Shown: piece by piece, positions 1 to 11,268 of the stretch | Layout: every line of letters starts with the position of its first letter | Position numbering within the stretch: the first letter of the stretch is position 1 | Position numbers and translations under genes: made by a program | Assembly: GCA_963924555.1 (NCBI GenBank) | Contig: OZ004595.1 | Span: 4,272,599-4,336,598, forward strand | Direction: 5' to 3' | DNA: 64,000 bases | Source of the DNA: Crambe crambe | Lineage: Eukaryota > Porifera > Demospongiae > Poecilosclerida > Crambeidae | Notes under the pieces: model-generated | What the model was told of the DNA's origin: nothing | The model's database searches: none | Seen by the model: only the letters and a program-made list of their open reading frames with translations

Positions 1-235
1 GCAGCTGCATACATGCTTACCTCAAAGCACTTAGATAAGCCTAGTGCCTACAAGCCGCTTAGATAAGCCTCTTGTGCCTGCTGCCCAAAAGGCTGTAGAA
101 ATGTTGAGCTTGCTTTGCTGTTGTGTTATGTAGCTAAGTGGCAGGCAGCTGCATGCATAGAAAGCTAAGTACTTACCACAAAGCACTTGGATATGTCTAG
201 TGCCTACAATCCACTTAGATAAGCCTAGCCCTACT
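1..235. repeat. Two diverged copies of a ~145-bp unit
   Basis: The block at 1-70 (GCAGCTGCAT...AAGCACTTAGATAAGCC) recurs in diverged form at 147-230, including the phrases AGTGCCTACAA and CTTAGATAAGCC. No reading frame resembling a known protein is seen on either strand. Confidence 0.6.
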
Positions 236-355
236 ATCCACCATGCTATATACAAAGCGATGTAGAAATCAATCAATTGCAACTGGAGCATGCGCATAAA
301 TGCACGCGCAGGGGCGCTACTATTGCACGACACGTACGTACGTACGTACGCCTGG

Positions 356-560
356 GGCATTTTGGAGTGTAGACCTAGATATATATATATATTTAAAATT
401 TCAATGAGTCATGACCTGAGAGTCAGCTCACTCGCTTCGCTCGCTCGCTGCAAATGAGGGTGGAAAGGTCATCATCATTAGTGTGGGGCTTGCTTCACTC
501 ACATATACAGAACAGTTTCAATGAGTCATGACCTGAGTTGCTCACTCCACTCGCTCGCTG
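356..560. repeat. Dispersed repeat with CAATGAGTCATGACCTGAG / CGCTCGCTCGCTGCAA motifs, two tandem copies
   Basis: The motif CAATGAGTCATGACCTGAG followed by a CACTCGCTTCGCTCGCTCGC block occurs at about 401-455 and again at about 508-562. A related inverted copy lies at 16483-16560, and GGGCATTTTGGAGT recurs near 49758. It behaves as a short dispersed element of unknown class. Confidence 0.6.
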
Positions 561-1379
561 CAATAAGGATCTGATCCTTATAACTAGTTAGTTTTCAGTA
601 TGACAATAATTATGTTTGGTTTTGGCCTTGCAAAGTTTAATTATTGGCTAGCTAGACCTATTCAATAGCAGCTTGATGACTGTACTAACTACTCAAATGA
701 ACTATGTTTACAGTTAGCACCAGCCCATTAATCTATATGGGGAAAATGGCAAATCCCTACTTAGAGCAGTAGGATACTCTCTGATCATGGCAGCCATATA
801 GTCAGACAGATTTAAAAACAAGAAAACAAACCAAACAACAAAGAAACAATAGTGAATTATAGTTATGCCCACTTAGTTAGCTACCAAGTATTGTGTTGCA
901 AAAGACATAAAATGTCAAGTTTTTCAATTGCAGGTAGTCCCAACACATTTAAGCGAATATCTCCTTGTACACATGCTTCATAGTGTATTGCATGGTAAGT
1001 GATCAATTAAAAGGTTCCTCAATAATTTCATATGTATCTTCCCCCCTGTACGAAGTTCCAAGCAATCTGTAAGGCCATATACCTACCACATCCTTGATGA
1101 GTTGAGCTTCACAGAGGATGCGAAAAGCCCTTGTGCCTAAGAAGTATAAGCTCTCAGGAACACCAGTATCCAAAATCAACCATGTTGTTTGGTATATGTA
1201 GTAAAACTATACCAAACCGTCTAAGACATGCCTCATCAGGTGTTCATCACTGAAGGAAATTCTCAAAATTTCTTTTGAAAAGGCCTGTTCATATGTCATC
1301 CTCCAGATCTTGCTTCTAATGTTTTCTCCTTGAAGAATTTGACGTCCAGACTCCTATACACCTAATTCTATCCGTTACT
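561..1379. other. No gene recognised
   Basis: AT-rich sequence with stop codons in all frames. I see no conserved protein, structural RNA or clear repeat here. Confidence 0.5.
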
Positions 1380-2470
1380 GTTGGTATCAGTAGCCGTGCG
1401 TGGGAAGCCAAGGTCTGGCGCTGCCGACCCTTTACCAATATATGTTGATAAAGGGTCGGCAATGCCCGATCGATCCGCGATCCGACTAGAACTTTATCCA
1501 AGATTGCCACCACTCAGCCTCCTGCTTTTGCTGCACTCACTCATGGATTCTACACTTTTCCCGTAGTCTCATCCCCACTAGCTAATCTATTACTGGAAGA
1601 CCACCACCTAATGATTCTCTGCCATCAAGACTAGGGGGATTGGGCCTCAACAATCTGGCTAAACAACGTGTCTTATAGTTCAAAACCTCTATTTTGCAAC
1701 AAAACTCTGAGTATTCATATGATTGCATAAAAGCCCAGATGTACGTCTGCCAAGTTTTTTATCAAGCAACAACAACGGGAGCAAGTTACTCATGAAGCTG
1801 ATGATATCAGGAAACACCTCACACCTCCAATTGGCTAACATCACTACCAATCACAGAGTTTGGCTTAAGTCTGCACAAGGGAGCTTTTGTGGATGCTCTC
1901 TCCCTCCAATATGGTTGGCCACCTCCAGGTACTCCCACACACTGTGTCTGTGGCATAAATTTCTCAAGTTCTGTTGAACATGCATTCTCGTGCCCCCATG
2001 GTGGTTTCCCTTCTATCTGCCATAATGAAATAAGTCCTATCTGAAGTCTGTCACATGTCATGGTGGAACCTAATCTTCAACCGTTGACAGGTGAAGTCCT
2101 TGATCATAAATCTTCAATTACTACTGAAGGTGCCAAGCTTGATATCTCAGTGAATGGTTCTGGGGTGGTCATTTTGAGAAGTCTTTTCTGGATGTAAGAA
2201 TATTTAACAAGAAAAGCAGCATTTTAAGTTGTTACTGAAAACACGAAAATGAAAAGAAGCAAGCCTATGAACAACGTATTCGTGAGGTTGAACATTCCAC
2301 CTTTACTCCTTGCCACTGGGGGTATGGCTAAACAATCAAAACACATTCTATAAGAGGCTAGCATCCCTAAGAATGGGACCAGCACTACAGTTTCACTTTG
2401 TTCTGGCTGCGTACTTGATTATCATTTTCCTTCCTGAGATCAGGCATACAGTGCACTACTGGGACTGGAC
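1380..2470 (+). pseudogene. Decayed retroelement (LINE-type) C-terminal reading frame
   Basis: Conceptual translation in shifting plus-strand frames gives pieces in the order seen in the C-terminal part of a widespread animal reverse-transcriptase protein: SRAWEAK near 1390, LTHGF near 1538, DALSLQYGWPPPGTPTHC near 1890-1945, EHAFSCPHGGFPS near 1978-2018, EPNLQPLTGE near 2066, GAKLDI near 2132, and AYEQRIREVEHSTFTP near 2260-2308. The Cys/His cluster and the GARLDI/FFDVR blocks suggest the nuclease-like tail of such proteins; that assignment is from family memory. Many stops and frameshifts make it non-functional. No reverse-transcriptase core is visible, so it is 5'-truncated. Confidence 0.7.
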
Positions 2471-2594
2471 TCACTAGAGAATAGTTTGTTGTTGCAGAAC
2501 AAGGTTCGAACATGACTTGAGTCTAATTACTTTTGGGGCTAAAAATATAATTTTGATTAATGAATTCTATACTTGAGACTGACTATTGTGACAG

Positions 2595-3049
2595 CTCTGC
2601 ATGTCTGCTAGCGCACTGCATGCAGACAAACTAGCCTGACAAGGTCGAAATTGCTTTTGCAGGGTGTTATGGCTATGGCTATGGCGTTGAAGTGGGTTTC
2701 TACACCTACAATTGGAAATAAAAAGTGCATTTATTAATTTTGTTTCAAAGTTGGGAATATTCGTAGTCATAAATGATCTCAGTGAAGGAGGTGATTTAGC
2801 TACTTCTCACCAGCAGGTAGCTATTACCATCTCTATGAGGAATTGATTGTCTGTTTTAAGGAGGTTAATTGTCTGCTTCTGGGAAGGTCAGTCCACTAAT
2901 TTTGTATTCTAGTCCAATCCAGTAGTCCAGTCCAGTAACCCGCCATAGCCATAGCCATGGATATAGCTAGTGCAAAAAATCGCAGTTTCAAGTTTTTGTC
3001 AGGCTAGTTTGCGTGCACTTCAAATTATCCGCATAGCATGCTAGCAGAC
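2595..3049. mobile_element. MITE-like element with ~95-bp imperfect terminal inverted repeats
   Basis: The left arm at 2595-2690 (TGTCTGCTAGC...AAACTAGCCTGACAA...TATGGCTATGGC) is matched in reverse complement by the right arm at about 2942-3049 (GCCATAGCCATAGCC...TTGTCAGGCTAGTTTG...GCTAGCAGAC). The interior has no coding potential. The transposon superfamily and target duplication were not determined. Confidence 0.65.
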
Positions 3050-3747
3050 AATTATCAGTATAAAGCAATAATATCTGGACAAGAACCTTGCTCATAAATA
3101 CAGTATATAGCTAGCTATATAGTAGCCAGATTCTTGGACTCAGAGGTATACCAATTGCAAGCATTATACAGCATGGACATGATTATCATGCTTATATATA
3201 GCTAGCTACTGCTACTTATTGCAAATAATATGGGGAAAATGGATTGGCTGTTTTGGAGGCAGATTCATATTGCAGCTGGCAAACTCATGCAGTTGTAGCT
3301 AGCCATGGTTGCCACAATAATAGCTACTATATAGGTTAATGAGTGAACAGGAACTCAATTCTTATAGCTATTGCTATTGATATTGTTGTGTAACCAGGCA
3401 GCTGCAGACATGGGAAACTTATCACGTCCTTAGATATGAGTTATGCTAGCTAGCACTTACAATAATTTAATGCTTGTAATTGCAATAGCGAGCCTACATG
3501 AGACAGTCAGCTATGCTCACTGGTTATGGTAGGTATACACTAATCTTTAGTGTTTCTGGTTGACAGTGTGTCTGTGTTACTACCAGCTGGTAGAGACTAA
3601 GAATCTAAAATTGAAAATTCTCCTCTACCTGATCCAGTTTCATTTTCCTTGTAGATGGAGCAAACTCTGAAGTGAGTCTACTGGTAGCTAGCTATATAGC
3701 TATATCCACTGTACTTTGTTAGAACTTGAAAATGAGTGCGGTGCATG
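3050..3747. other. No gene recognised
   Basis: AT-rich spacer with repeated TAGCTAGC words. No supported coding region or element was found. Confidence 0.5.
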
Positions 3748-3840
3748 GATCCAGGAATTTGAAAAGGTGGGGGGCATGATGCCCATGTGCACCGTAAGAC
3801 CACTTGCCAGGGTTCCATTGAGGAATTTTAATTGGGGTAG
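3748..3840. repeat. Dispersed repeat, second copy at ~63617-63700
   Basis: The string AGGAATTTGAAAAGG, then GGGGCATGATGCCCATG and TTCCATTGAGGAAT, occurs here and again at 63629-63697 in the same order and orientation. It is non-coding in both places. Confidence 0.65.
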
Positions 3841-3910
3841 AAGTAGTGATACCGGATGCTAAGGTGGGCGGGGTCAATTTTTTATACGTAAAGATAATAC
3901 TGCAGGACGG

Positions 3911-3982
3911 TGTTGCAGTGATTTCTGTTTCCCCGGGTTGCGTGTTTCCCCGCACATATAACCCTAGGGAGGAATGTTTCCC
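3911..3982 (+). repeat. Left terminal inverted repeat of the Ginger1 element
   Basis: 72 bp matching 17820-17891 in reverse complement, with one difference at the 21st base. It contains two GTTTCCCC motifs (near 3927 and 3944) and a further GTTTCCC near its inner end. The ACGG duplication precedes it at 3907-3910. Confidence 0.92.
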
Positions 3983-4406
3983 AACGGGGGGTCAAAGGTC
4001 ATCACAAAGTTTCCAGGGCTGGATGTTTCCTTGGTTCTTGCTTGCGGCGCTGCATCAGAGCTCCTAGCCAGCTTTTTAGTTGCAGTTTTCTCTCTGACAG
4101 GTATCATGTAACCAGTCATGTTTAATATTTGGTCCTGCGATTGTTGTCCATAGCAATTGGCCTATGACTGCTGTCATCTCAGGTATCTATAGCTGCATCT
4201 AGTCCAGACACATTAATTTTTTATCAAGGAGTGATAATGCAGGATTATAGAACCAGGCACTCAAGAGCAATTGGTCTCCAAATAAGAAATGCAACGTACT
4301 TGAAGTGATGGAGACTAGAATAACCAGTCTTCTTACAGCACAGTTCCTACTGTGGCCAGAGATCATAACTAGCTATAGTAATTGTTGATTATAAGATTAT
4401 GCACAC
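3983..4406 (+). pseudogene. Left subterminal region with a displaced copy of the transposon's last-but-one exon
   Basis: Around 4310-4370 the sequence reads ACAGCACAGTTCCTACTGTGGCCAGAGATCATAAC. This closely matches the exon end and splice donor at 16256-16290 (ATAGCACAATTCATACTATGGCCAGAGGTGATAAC). The translation, TSLLTAQFLLWPE, parallels TGLHIAQFILWPE in the gene. The copy is isolated: no neighbouring exons are found and the GT donor has become AT. The rest of the segment is non-coding. Confidence 0.6.
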
Positions 4407-4860
4407 TTTTAGTGAAGGAATAAGCAGGGGAAACACATATCCCTGATCAGTGATATGCGTTCCCCTGACATGAAATTTGCAGCAAAGGGATTATACATTC
4501 CTGATCAATATACCCTGATATATGTAAGGTAATATTCCTCACTAGAGGTTTCTTTTATTGAAGGAATAAGCAGGGGAAACATATATCCCTGATCAGTGAT
4601 ATTGTTCCCCTTACATAAAATTTGCAGCAAAGGGAATACACATTCCTGATCAGTGTACCCTTGCCTGACATAAGATAAAATCAATTAGCTATAATGACCT
4701 GATATTTCTTTTTGTGAAGAAATAAGCAGGGGAAACACATACCCCTGATCAGTGATATGTGTTCCCCTGACATGAAATTTGCAGCAAAGGGATCATACAT
4801 TCCTGATCAGTATACCCTGATATATTATGTAAGGTAAAAAATCAATTATTCCTAAACCAC
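4407..4860. repeat. Satellite array, left block (three diverged ~150-bp units)
   Basis: Three copies start with CTTTTAGTGAAGGAATAAGC or a close variant at about 4407, 4552 and 4710. They contain GGGGAAACACATAT / CCCTGATCAGTGATATG / GTTCCCCTGACATGAAAT, the same plan as the main block that resumes at 5770. A LINE insertion separates the two blocks. Confidence 0.9.
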
Positions 4861-5765
4861 CTTTTTGGACATGTGATTCAGGGCTCGCTTGCTAGCTGCT
4901 ACTAAAAAGGAGTCTGGGGCATGGCTACATGCGTTGCCAGTATCGTGTCTTGGACTGAGACTTGATGATGACACCATTAGAATTGCTGTTGGCCTGTTAC
5001 CTCATCTCTGTAGTCACTGTGGTTCCCCTGTAGATGTCCTTGCCACTGCAGAAAGAGTTAGGGGACACATTTGAGGCATAGTTCCATCAATGCCTTGATA
5101 AAAAGATCTTTATCATCTGCAAAAATCCCATCTAAATTAGAACCAAGTGGAATCAGTAGAAGTGACGGAAAGAGACCTGATGGAGTCACCCTTTGCCCTT
5201 GGTATGGGACTTCACTTTTTCTATATTGCACGTCAGCCTGGCTGCTTGAAGCACGAAATGTGGCTAATGAAGCGGAACACAAGAAGAAGGTCAAATATTC
5301 AAACTTAGGAGATCAGTACCTCTTTGTCCCGTTGGCAGTGGAGACATCAGGATCCTTTGGTTCAGCTGCCATGTCATTCTTTGGAGAAGGATTAGGGAAA
5401 ACACTGGGGAGATAAAGTCTTACTTTTATTTAGTGCAGAGATTGTCCATAGAGATACAAAGAGGCAATGCTTCTGCTGTGCTGGGGACTTATTAACTTTA
5501 ACCATATTATAGTTTTTTTGTTTATTTGTTTGTTTATTTTTTGTTTTTTTGTTGGCATTTCATTATTGATTCTCCGTTTCCGGATTCCCATCTCATTTTT
5601 GTATCTAGAACTCGTTATTATTATTATTATTATTATTACAGTCATGTTATTGTTTTTGTTTTTGTTTTCCACTAGCTTTCTTCTTGGTATTTGTTTGTTC
5701 TAGAAAAAAAACTTCTGATCCTGAAGTTGAATTTACACCTGTTTAAAAAAAAGAAGAAAAAACCT
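4861..5765 (+). mobile_element. 5'-truncated LINE (non-LTR) insertion inside the satellite
   Basis: The insert splits one satellite unit: satellite sequence stops near 4855 (TCAATTATTCCT) and resumes near 5762 (CCTCACCAGAGG). From 4868 it encodes, with a frame break near 5070, [56 protein letters not shown] and finally RLSIEIQRGNASAVLG, ending near 5487. These blocks match, from memory, the C-terminal nuclease-like part of animal reverse-transcriptase proteins, a family distinct from the one at 1380-2470. A T-rich, probably untranslated stretch follows, then an A-rich tail at 5743-5761. Truncation at the 5' end plus a 3' A-tail is what target-primed reverse transcription produces. No functional protein is left. 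Confidence 0.75.
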
Positions 5766-8700
5766 CACCAGAGGTTAGCTACTTTTAGTGAAGAAATAAG
5801 CAGGGGAAAGATATCCCCGATCAGTGATATGCGTTCCCCTGATATGAAATTTGCAGCAAAGGGAATACACATTCTGTACCCTTGCCTGACATCAATTATA
5901 CCTAACCTGAGGTTTCTTTTAGTGAAGAAATAAGCAGGGGAAACACATATCCCTGATCAGTGATATGCGTTCCCCTGATATGAAAGTTGCAGCAAAGGGA
6001 ATACATATTCCTGATCAGTGTACCCTTGCCTGACACAAGGTAAAATCAATTAGACTCTATACCTTACCTGAGGTTCTTTTAGTGAAGGAATAAGCAGGGG
6101 AAACACATATCCCTGATCAGTGATATGCGTTCCCCTGACATGAAATTTCCAGCAAAAGGATTATACATTCCTGATTAATATACCCTGACATACGTAAGGC
6201 AATATTCCTCACCAGAGGTTTCTTTTAGTGAAGGAATAAGCGGGGGAAAGACATATCCCTGATCAGTGATATGTGGCCATGATACAGCAAAGAGATTATA
6301 CATTCCTGATCAGTATACCCCGACATATGTAAGGTAAAAAATCAATTACGTATTCCTCACCAAAGGTTTCGTTTAGTGAAGGAATAAGCAGGGGGAACAC
6401 ATATCCCTGATCAGTGATATTTGTTCCCCTGACATGAAATTTGCAGTGAAGGGAATATACTATACATTCCTGATCAGTATACCCTGACATAAGGTAAAAT
6501 CAATTATACTTCACCTGAGGTTTCTTTTAGTGAAGAAATAAGCAGGGTGGGAAACACATATCCCTGATCAGTGATATGCGTTCCCCTGATATGAAATTTG
6601 CAGCAAAGGGAATACACATTCCTGATCAGTGTACCCTTGCCTGACATAAGGTAAAATCAATTATACTTCACCTGAGGTTTCTTTTAGTGAAGAAATAAGC
6701 AGGGGAAACACATATCCCTGATCAGTGATATGTGTTCCCCTGATATGAAATTTGCAGCAAAGGGAATACACATTCCTGATCAGTGTACCCTTGCCTGACA
6801 TAAGGTAAAATCAATTATACTTCACCTGAGGTTTCTTTTAGTGAAGAAATAAGCAGGGTGGGAAACACATATCCCTGATCAGTGATATGCGTTCCCCTGA
6901 TATGAAATTTGCAGCAAAGGGAATACACATTCCTGATCAGTGTACCCTTGCCTGACATAAGGTAAAATCAATTATACTTCACCTGAGGTTTCTTTTAGTG
7001 AAGAAATAAGCAGGGGAAACACATATCCCTGATCAGTGATATGTGTTCCCCTGATATGAAATTTGCAGCAAAGGGAATACACATTCCTGATCAGTGTACC
7101 CTTGCCTGACATAAGGTAAAATCAATTATACTTCACCTGAGGTTTCTTTTAGTGAAGAAATAAGCAGGGTGGGAAACACATATCCCTGATCAGTGATATG
7201 CGTTCCCCTGATATGAAATTTGCAGCAAAGGGAATACACATTCCTGATCAGTGTACCCTTGCCTGACATAAGGTAAAATCAATTATACTTCACCTGAGGT
7301 TTCTTTTAGTGAAGAAATAAGCAGGGGAAACACATATCCCTGATCAGTGATATGTGTTCCCCTGATATGAAATTTGCAGCAAAGGGAATACACATTCCTG
7401 ATCAGTGTACCCTTGCCTGACATAAGGTAAAATCAATTATACTTCACCTGAGGTTTCTTTTAGTGAAGAAATAAGCAGGGGAAACACATATCCCTGATCA
7501 GTGATATGTGTTCCCCTGATATGAAATTTGCAGCAAAGGGAATACACATTCCTGATCAGTGTACCCTTGCCTGACATAAGGTAAAATCAATTATACTTCA
7601 CCTGAGGTTTCTTTTAGTGAAGAAATAAGCAGGGTGGGAAACACATATCCCTGATCAGTGATATGCGTTCCCCTGATATGAAATTTGCAGCAAAGGGAAT
7701 ACACATTCCTGATCAGTGTACCCTTGCCTGACATAAGGTAAAATCAATTATACTTCACCTGAGGTTTCTTTTAGTGAAGAAATAAGCAGGGGAAACACAT
7801 ATCCCTGATCAGTGATATGTGTTCCCCTGATATGAAATTTGCAGCAAAGGGAATACACATTCCTAATCAGTGTACCCTTGCCTGACATAAGGTAAAATCA
7901 ATTATACTTCACCTGAGGTTTCTTTTAGTGAAGAAATAAGCAGGGCGGGAAACACATATCCCTGATCAGTGATATGCGTTCCCCTGATATGAAATTTGCA
8001 GCAAAGGGAATACACATTCCTGATCAGTGTACCCTTGCCTGACATAAGGTAAAATCAATTATACTTCACCTGAGGTTTCTTTTAGTGAAGAAATAAGCAG
8101 GGGAAACACATATCCCTGATCAGTGATATGTGTTCCCCTGATATGAAATTTGCAGCAAAGGGAATACACATTCCTAATCAGTGTACCCTTGCCTGACATA
8201 AGGTAAAATCAATTATACTTCACCTGAGGTTTCTTTTAGTGAAGAAATAAGCAGGGGAAACACATATCCCTGATCAGTGATATGTGTTCCCCTGATATGA
8301 AATTTGCAGCAAAGGGAATACACATTCCTGATCAGTGTACCCTTGCCTGACATAAGGTAAAATCAATTATACTTCACCTGAGGTTTCTTTTAGTGAAGAA
8401 ATAAGCAGGGGAAACACATATCCCTGATCAGTGATATGTGTTCCCCTGATATGAAATTTGCAGCAAAGGGAATACACATTCCTAATCAGTGTACCCTTGC
8501 CTGACATAAGGTAAAATCAATTATACTTCACCTGAGGTTTCTTTTAGTGAAGAAATAAGCAGGGCGGGAAACACATATCCCTGATCAGTGATATGCGTTC
8601 CCCTGATATGAAATTTGCAGCAAAGGGAATACACATTCCTGATCAGTGTACCCTTGCCTGACATAAGGTAAAATCAATTATACTTCACCTGAGGTTTCTT

Positions 8701-9110
8701 TTAGTGAAGAAATAAGCAGGGGAAACACATATCCCTGATCAGTGATATGTGTTCCCCTGATATGAAATTTGCAGCAAAGGGAATACACATTCCTAATCAG
8801 TGTACCCTTGCCTGACATAAGGTAAAATCAATTATACTTCACCTGAGGTTTCTTTTAGTGAAGAAATAAGCAGGGGAAACACATATCCCTGATCAGTGAT
8901 ATGTGTTCCCCTGATATGAAATTTGCAGCAAAGGGAATACACATTCCTGATCAGTGTACCCTTGCCTGACATAAGGTAAAATCAATTATACTTCACCTGA
9001 GGTTTCTTTTAGTGAAGAAATAAGCAGGGGAAACACATATCCCTGATTAGTGATATGCATTCCCTTGACACGAAGTTGGCAGCAAAGAGATCATAGTTAT
9101 ATTCCTGATC
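5766..9110. repeat. Main satellite array, alternating 154- and 157-bp units
   Basis: Counting the marker TTATACTTCACCTGAGG from 6505 to 8986 gives spacings that are mostly 154 or 157 bp. The 3-bp difference is GCAGGGTGGGAAAC or GCAGGGCGGGAAAC in place of GCAGGGGAAAC. The core (about 6505-9010) is almost uniform while both edges are diverged. Each unit contains a near-perfect hairpin (AGGGGAAACACATATC / GATATGTGTTCCCCT) and a second weaker palindrome, both centred on TGATCA. The repeat lies between the left TIR and the promoter of the transposon gene. There is no coding potential. Confidence 0.95.
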
Positions 9111-9580
9111 ATTATTTTGCTGAATATCAGATTTATTACTTACCCTTGGTTGGGCATAATATTCCACTCAGCCTATGGCCTCTTGAAATATTGCCACCAT
9201 GTAATAAGTCATGATAATATTATTCAAAGCATGAATGTGCAATAAATACCTCACTTGAATTTAGTGAAGGAATTAGCAAGGGAAACATATGCATTCCCCT
9301 GACATTATTCCTGATCAGTGTATACCCTTGCCTGACATGAGGTAAATCTTACCCGAGGTTTCATGAAGGGAGTGATATGTGTTCCCCTGACATACTGATG
9401 TATAATCCCTTTGCTCTGATCAGGGATATATTTTCCTGCTTATTTCTAAGAGGTATAAGCTATAATATCAGGGTATCTGTATCTTTGCTGCAAATTTCAT
9501 GTCAGGGGAACACATATCACTGATCAGGGATATGTGTTTCCCCTGCTTATTCCTTCACTAAAAGAAACCTAAGGTGAAGT
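9111..9580. repeat. Decayed satellite followed by an inverted copy of the unit
   Basis: From 9111 to 9370 only fragments of the unit remain. From about 9395 to 9567 the unit appears in reverse complement: GATCAGGGATATATTTTCCTGCTTATT near 9418, then TTTCATGTCAGGGGAACACATATCACTGATCAGGG and TTTCCCCTGCTTATTCCTTCACTAAAAG at 9496-9564. The array therefore ends in opposite orientation to its start. Confidence 0.85.
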
Positions 9581-9976
9581 GAACGAAATTGATGTTGAAG
9601 CAAAAGTATATTATAAGGTCTAATTTTTCTCAATTTTAATTTCTTAAGTGTCCGCAACCATCCCATATAAGCATTCTTCCCTAGGGCCCTCTCATGCATG
9701 CATGAGTAACTATGACTGAGCATGCTCAGTTTCAATCCATATGCAAGGTCGACCACGCCTACTTGTGTGACCACACCCATCACTGAGTAAAACAACAGCA
9801 ACAACAACAACAAACAACAACAACAGTTGCTGTGTGGCCAGCTTTGGACAAGTTTTTTCTTGTTTCTTGATTTGTGCTGTTTGTGCACTATGTAATCCTT
9901 GTAGTGGTTTTGGTTTTGTGCATGTCTTTTCTTGTCTTTACACTCGGTGCATGTTTTTTCTTGTCTTGGTGATTTT
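9581..9976. other. Upstream region of the transposon gene
   Basis: Non-coding. A 20-25 bp phrase, GTGCATGTCTTTTCTTGTCTT, occurs twice just before the TATA box (about 9917-9937 and 9948-9967), a possible duplicated upstream control element. A CAA-rich low-complexity stretch lies at 9790-9825. Confidence 0.5.
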
Positions 9977-10012
9977 TATATAAATAGGAGCATTCTAGTT
10001 GTAGTCAGTTTA
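9977..10012 (+). promoter_or_regulatory. Core promoter of the Ginger1 transposase gene (TATA + Inr)
   Basis: TATATAAATAG at 9977-9987 is a strong TATA box. An initiator-like TCAGTTT follows, with its A at 10007, 30 bp from the start of the TATA box, which is standard RNA polymerase II spacing. The first in-frame ATG is at 10083, leaving a short 5' leader. Confidence 0.7.
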
Positions 10013-10082
10013 TTGTAAAGTTCTATAGCTAGTGGGACGAAAAAATCTATCTTCTGATTTGGCTTTCATCTATCCTTCAAAC

Positions 10083-11177
10083 ATGGATGATAAACAATAT
10101 GAAGCTCTGTACCTTTGTATTAATGATGGAAAATATCCCCTTGGATACAGCAAAAGTGAGAAGTTCGTGCTACGAAGGAGTAGTAAAGATTTCCTTGTTC
10201 AAGGAGAGCAGTTATTTTATATCTCCAAAAGACCTGATGGCACTTCCTTTAATCGTTTAGTACTATGTGGTCAGAAGAAGCTGAAAGGGCTTTTTTAGAA
10301 TGTCATTTGACTACTGGTGGTCACAGAGGGAGGGATGCTACCACGAGTAAGATAAAGGAAAGATACTATTGGCCTCTCTACTACAAAGAAATTGAAGAAA
10401 AGGTTTGTGTTTAAGCATAGGTTCACTTTTTGTTACATGGTAAAGAAAAGTTTTTATAGGTAATAATACGGTAATTTCCTCCCATGATATTTCTTCCTTA
10501 TAAATATATAGTTCTTTAATGGGTGTGCAGGCATTACCCGTGTGTGTTTACAGTTATCCAGTGTGGATTTCTGTTGATTTATCAATGCTATGTACTAACT
10601 GATTCTGAGGGACCTTAATTGGTTCTACTTCTGCAGATCAAGAGATGTGACAGGTGCCAAAGGAATGCATCACAGCTGAAAAAAGCTGTAGTTGAGCTTC
10701 AACCAGTAGCTGTTGAGCCACAGGTGTGGTATCTGGTTGGAATGGATATAATTGGTCCTTTTCAAAAAAGTGCCAATTTCTCATATATCCTCACAATGAC
10801 AGACTATTTCAGTAAATATGTTGAAGCAGTGCTGATAGAAGATAAATCAGCAATCTCAGTGGCCAAAGCTATTTACAAGGTATATTGTAGACATGGAGCT
10901 CCTGTGAGCATTATTTGTGATCAGGGAAAGGAGTTTACAAATCAGGTATTTTTTAAAAAATAATAGCTGACTGTTAATTTCCTTGTAAAGTTGAAATTCT
11001 TTTTATATTGAAAGCTTATTGAAACACTTCATCAAAGCTTTATGGTCAAAATGCGGATTACCTCACCATACCATCCACAATCAAATGGCTTAGATGAACG
11101 AACTAACCAAACACTTAAGAGGTAATGGTGGCACAGTAAATAGAGAAATCTCCTTAGTCGTCATCATCACATTAATG

Positions 11178-11268
<91 letters not shown>

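Noticed and set aside
5430..5703. Open frames rich in Ile/Phe or Lys/Asn
   Set aside because: Low-complexity T-rich tail of the LINE; no conserved content.
4407..9110. Regular repeat array resembling a CRISPR locus
   Set aside because: The whole 154/157-bp unit is conserved, with no short repeats separated by unique spacers, and the context is a eukaryotic DNA transposon. It is a satellite.
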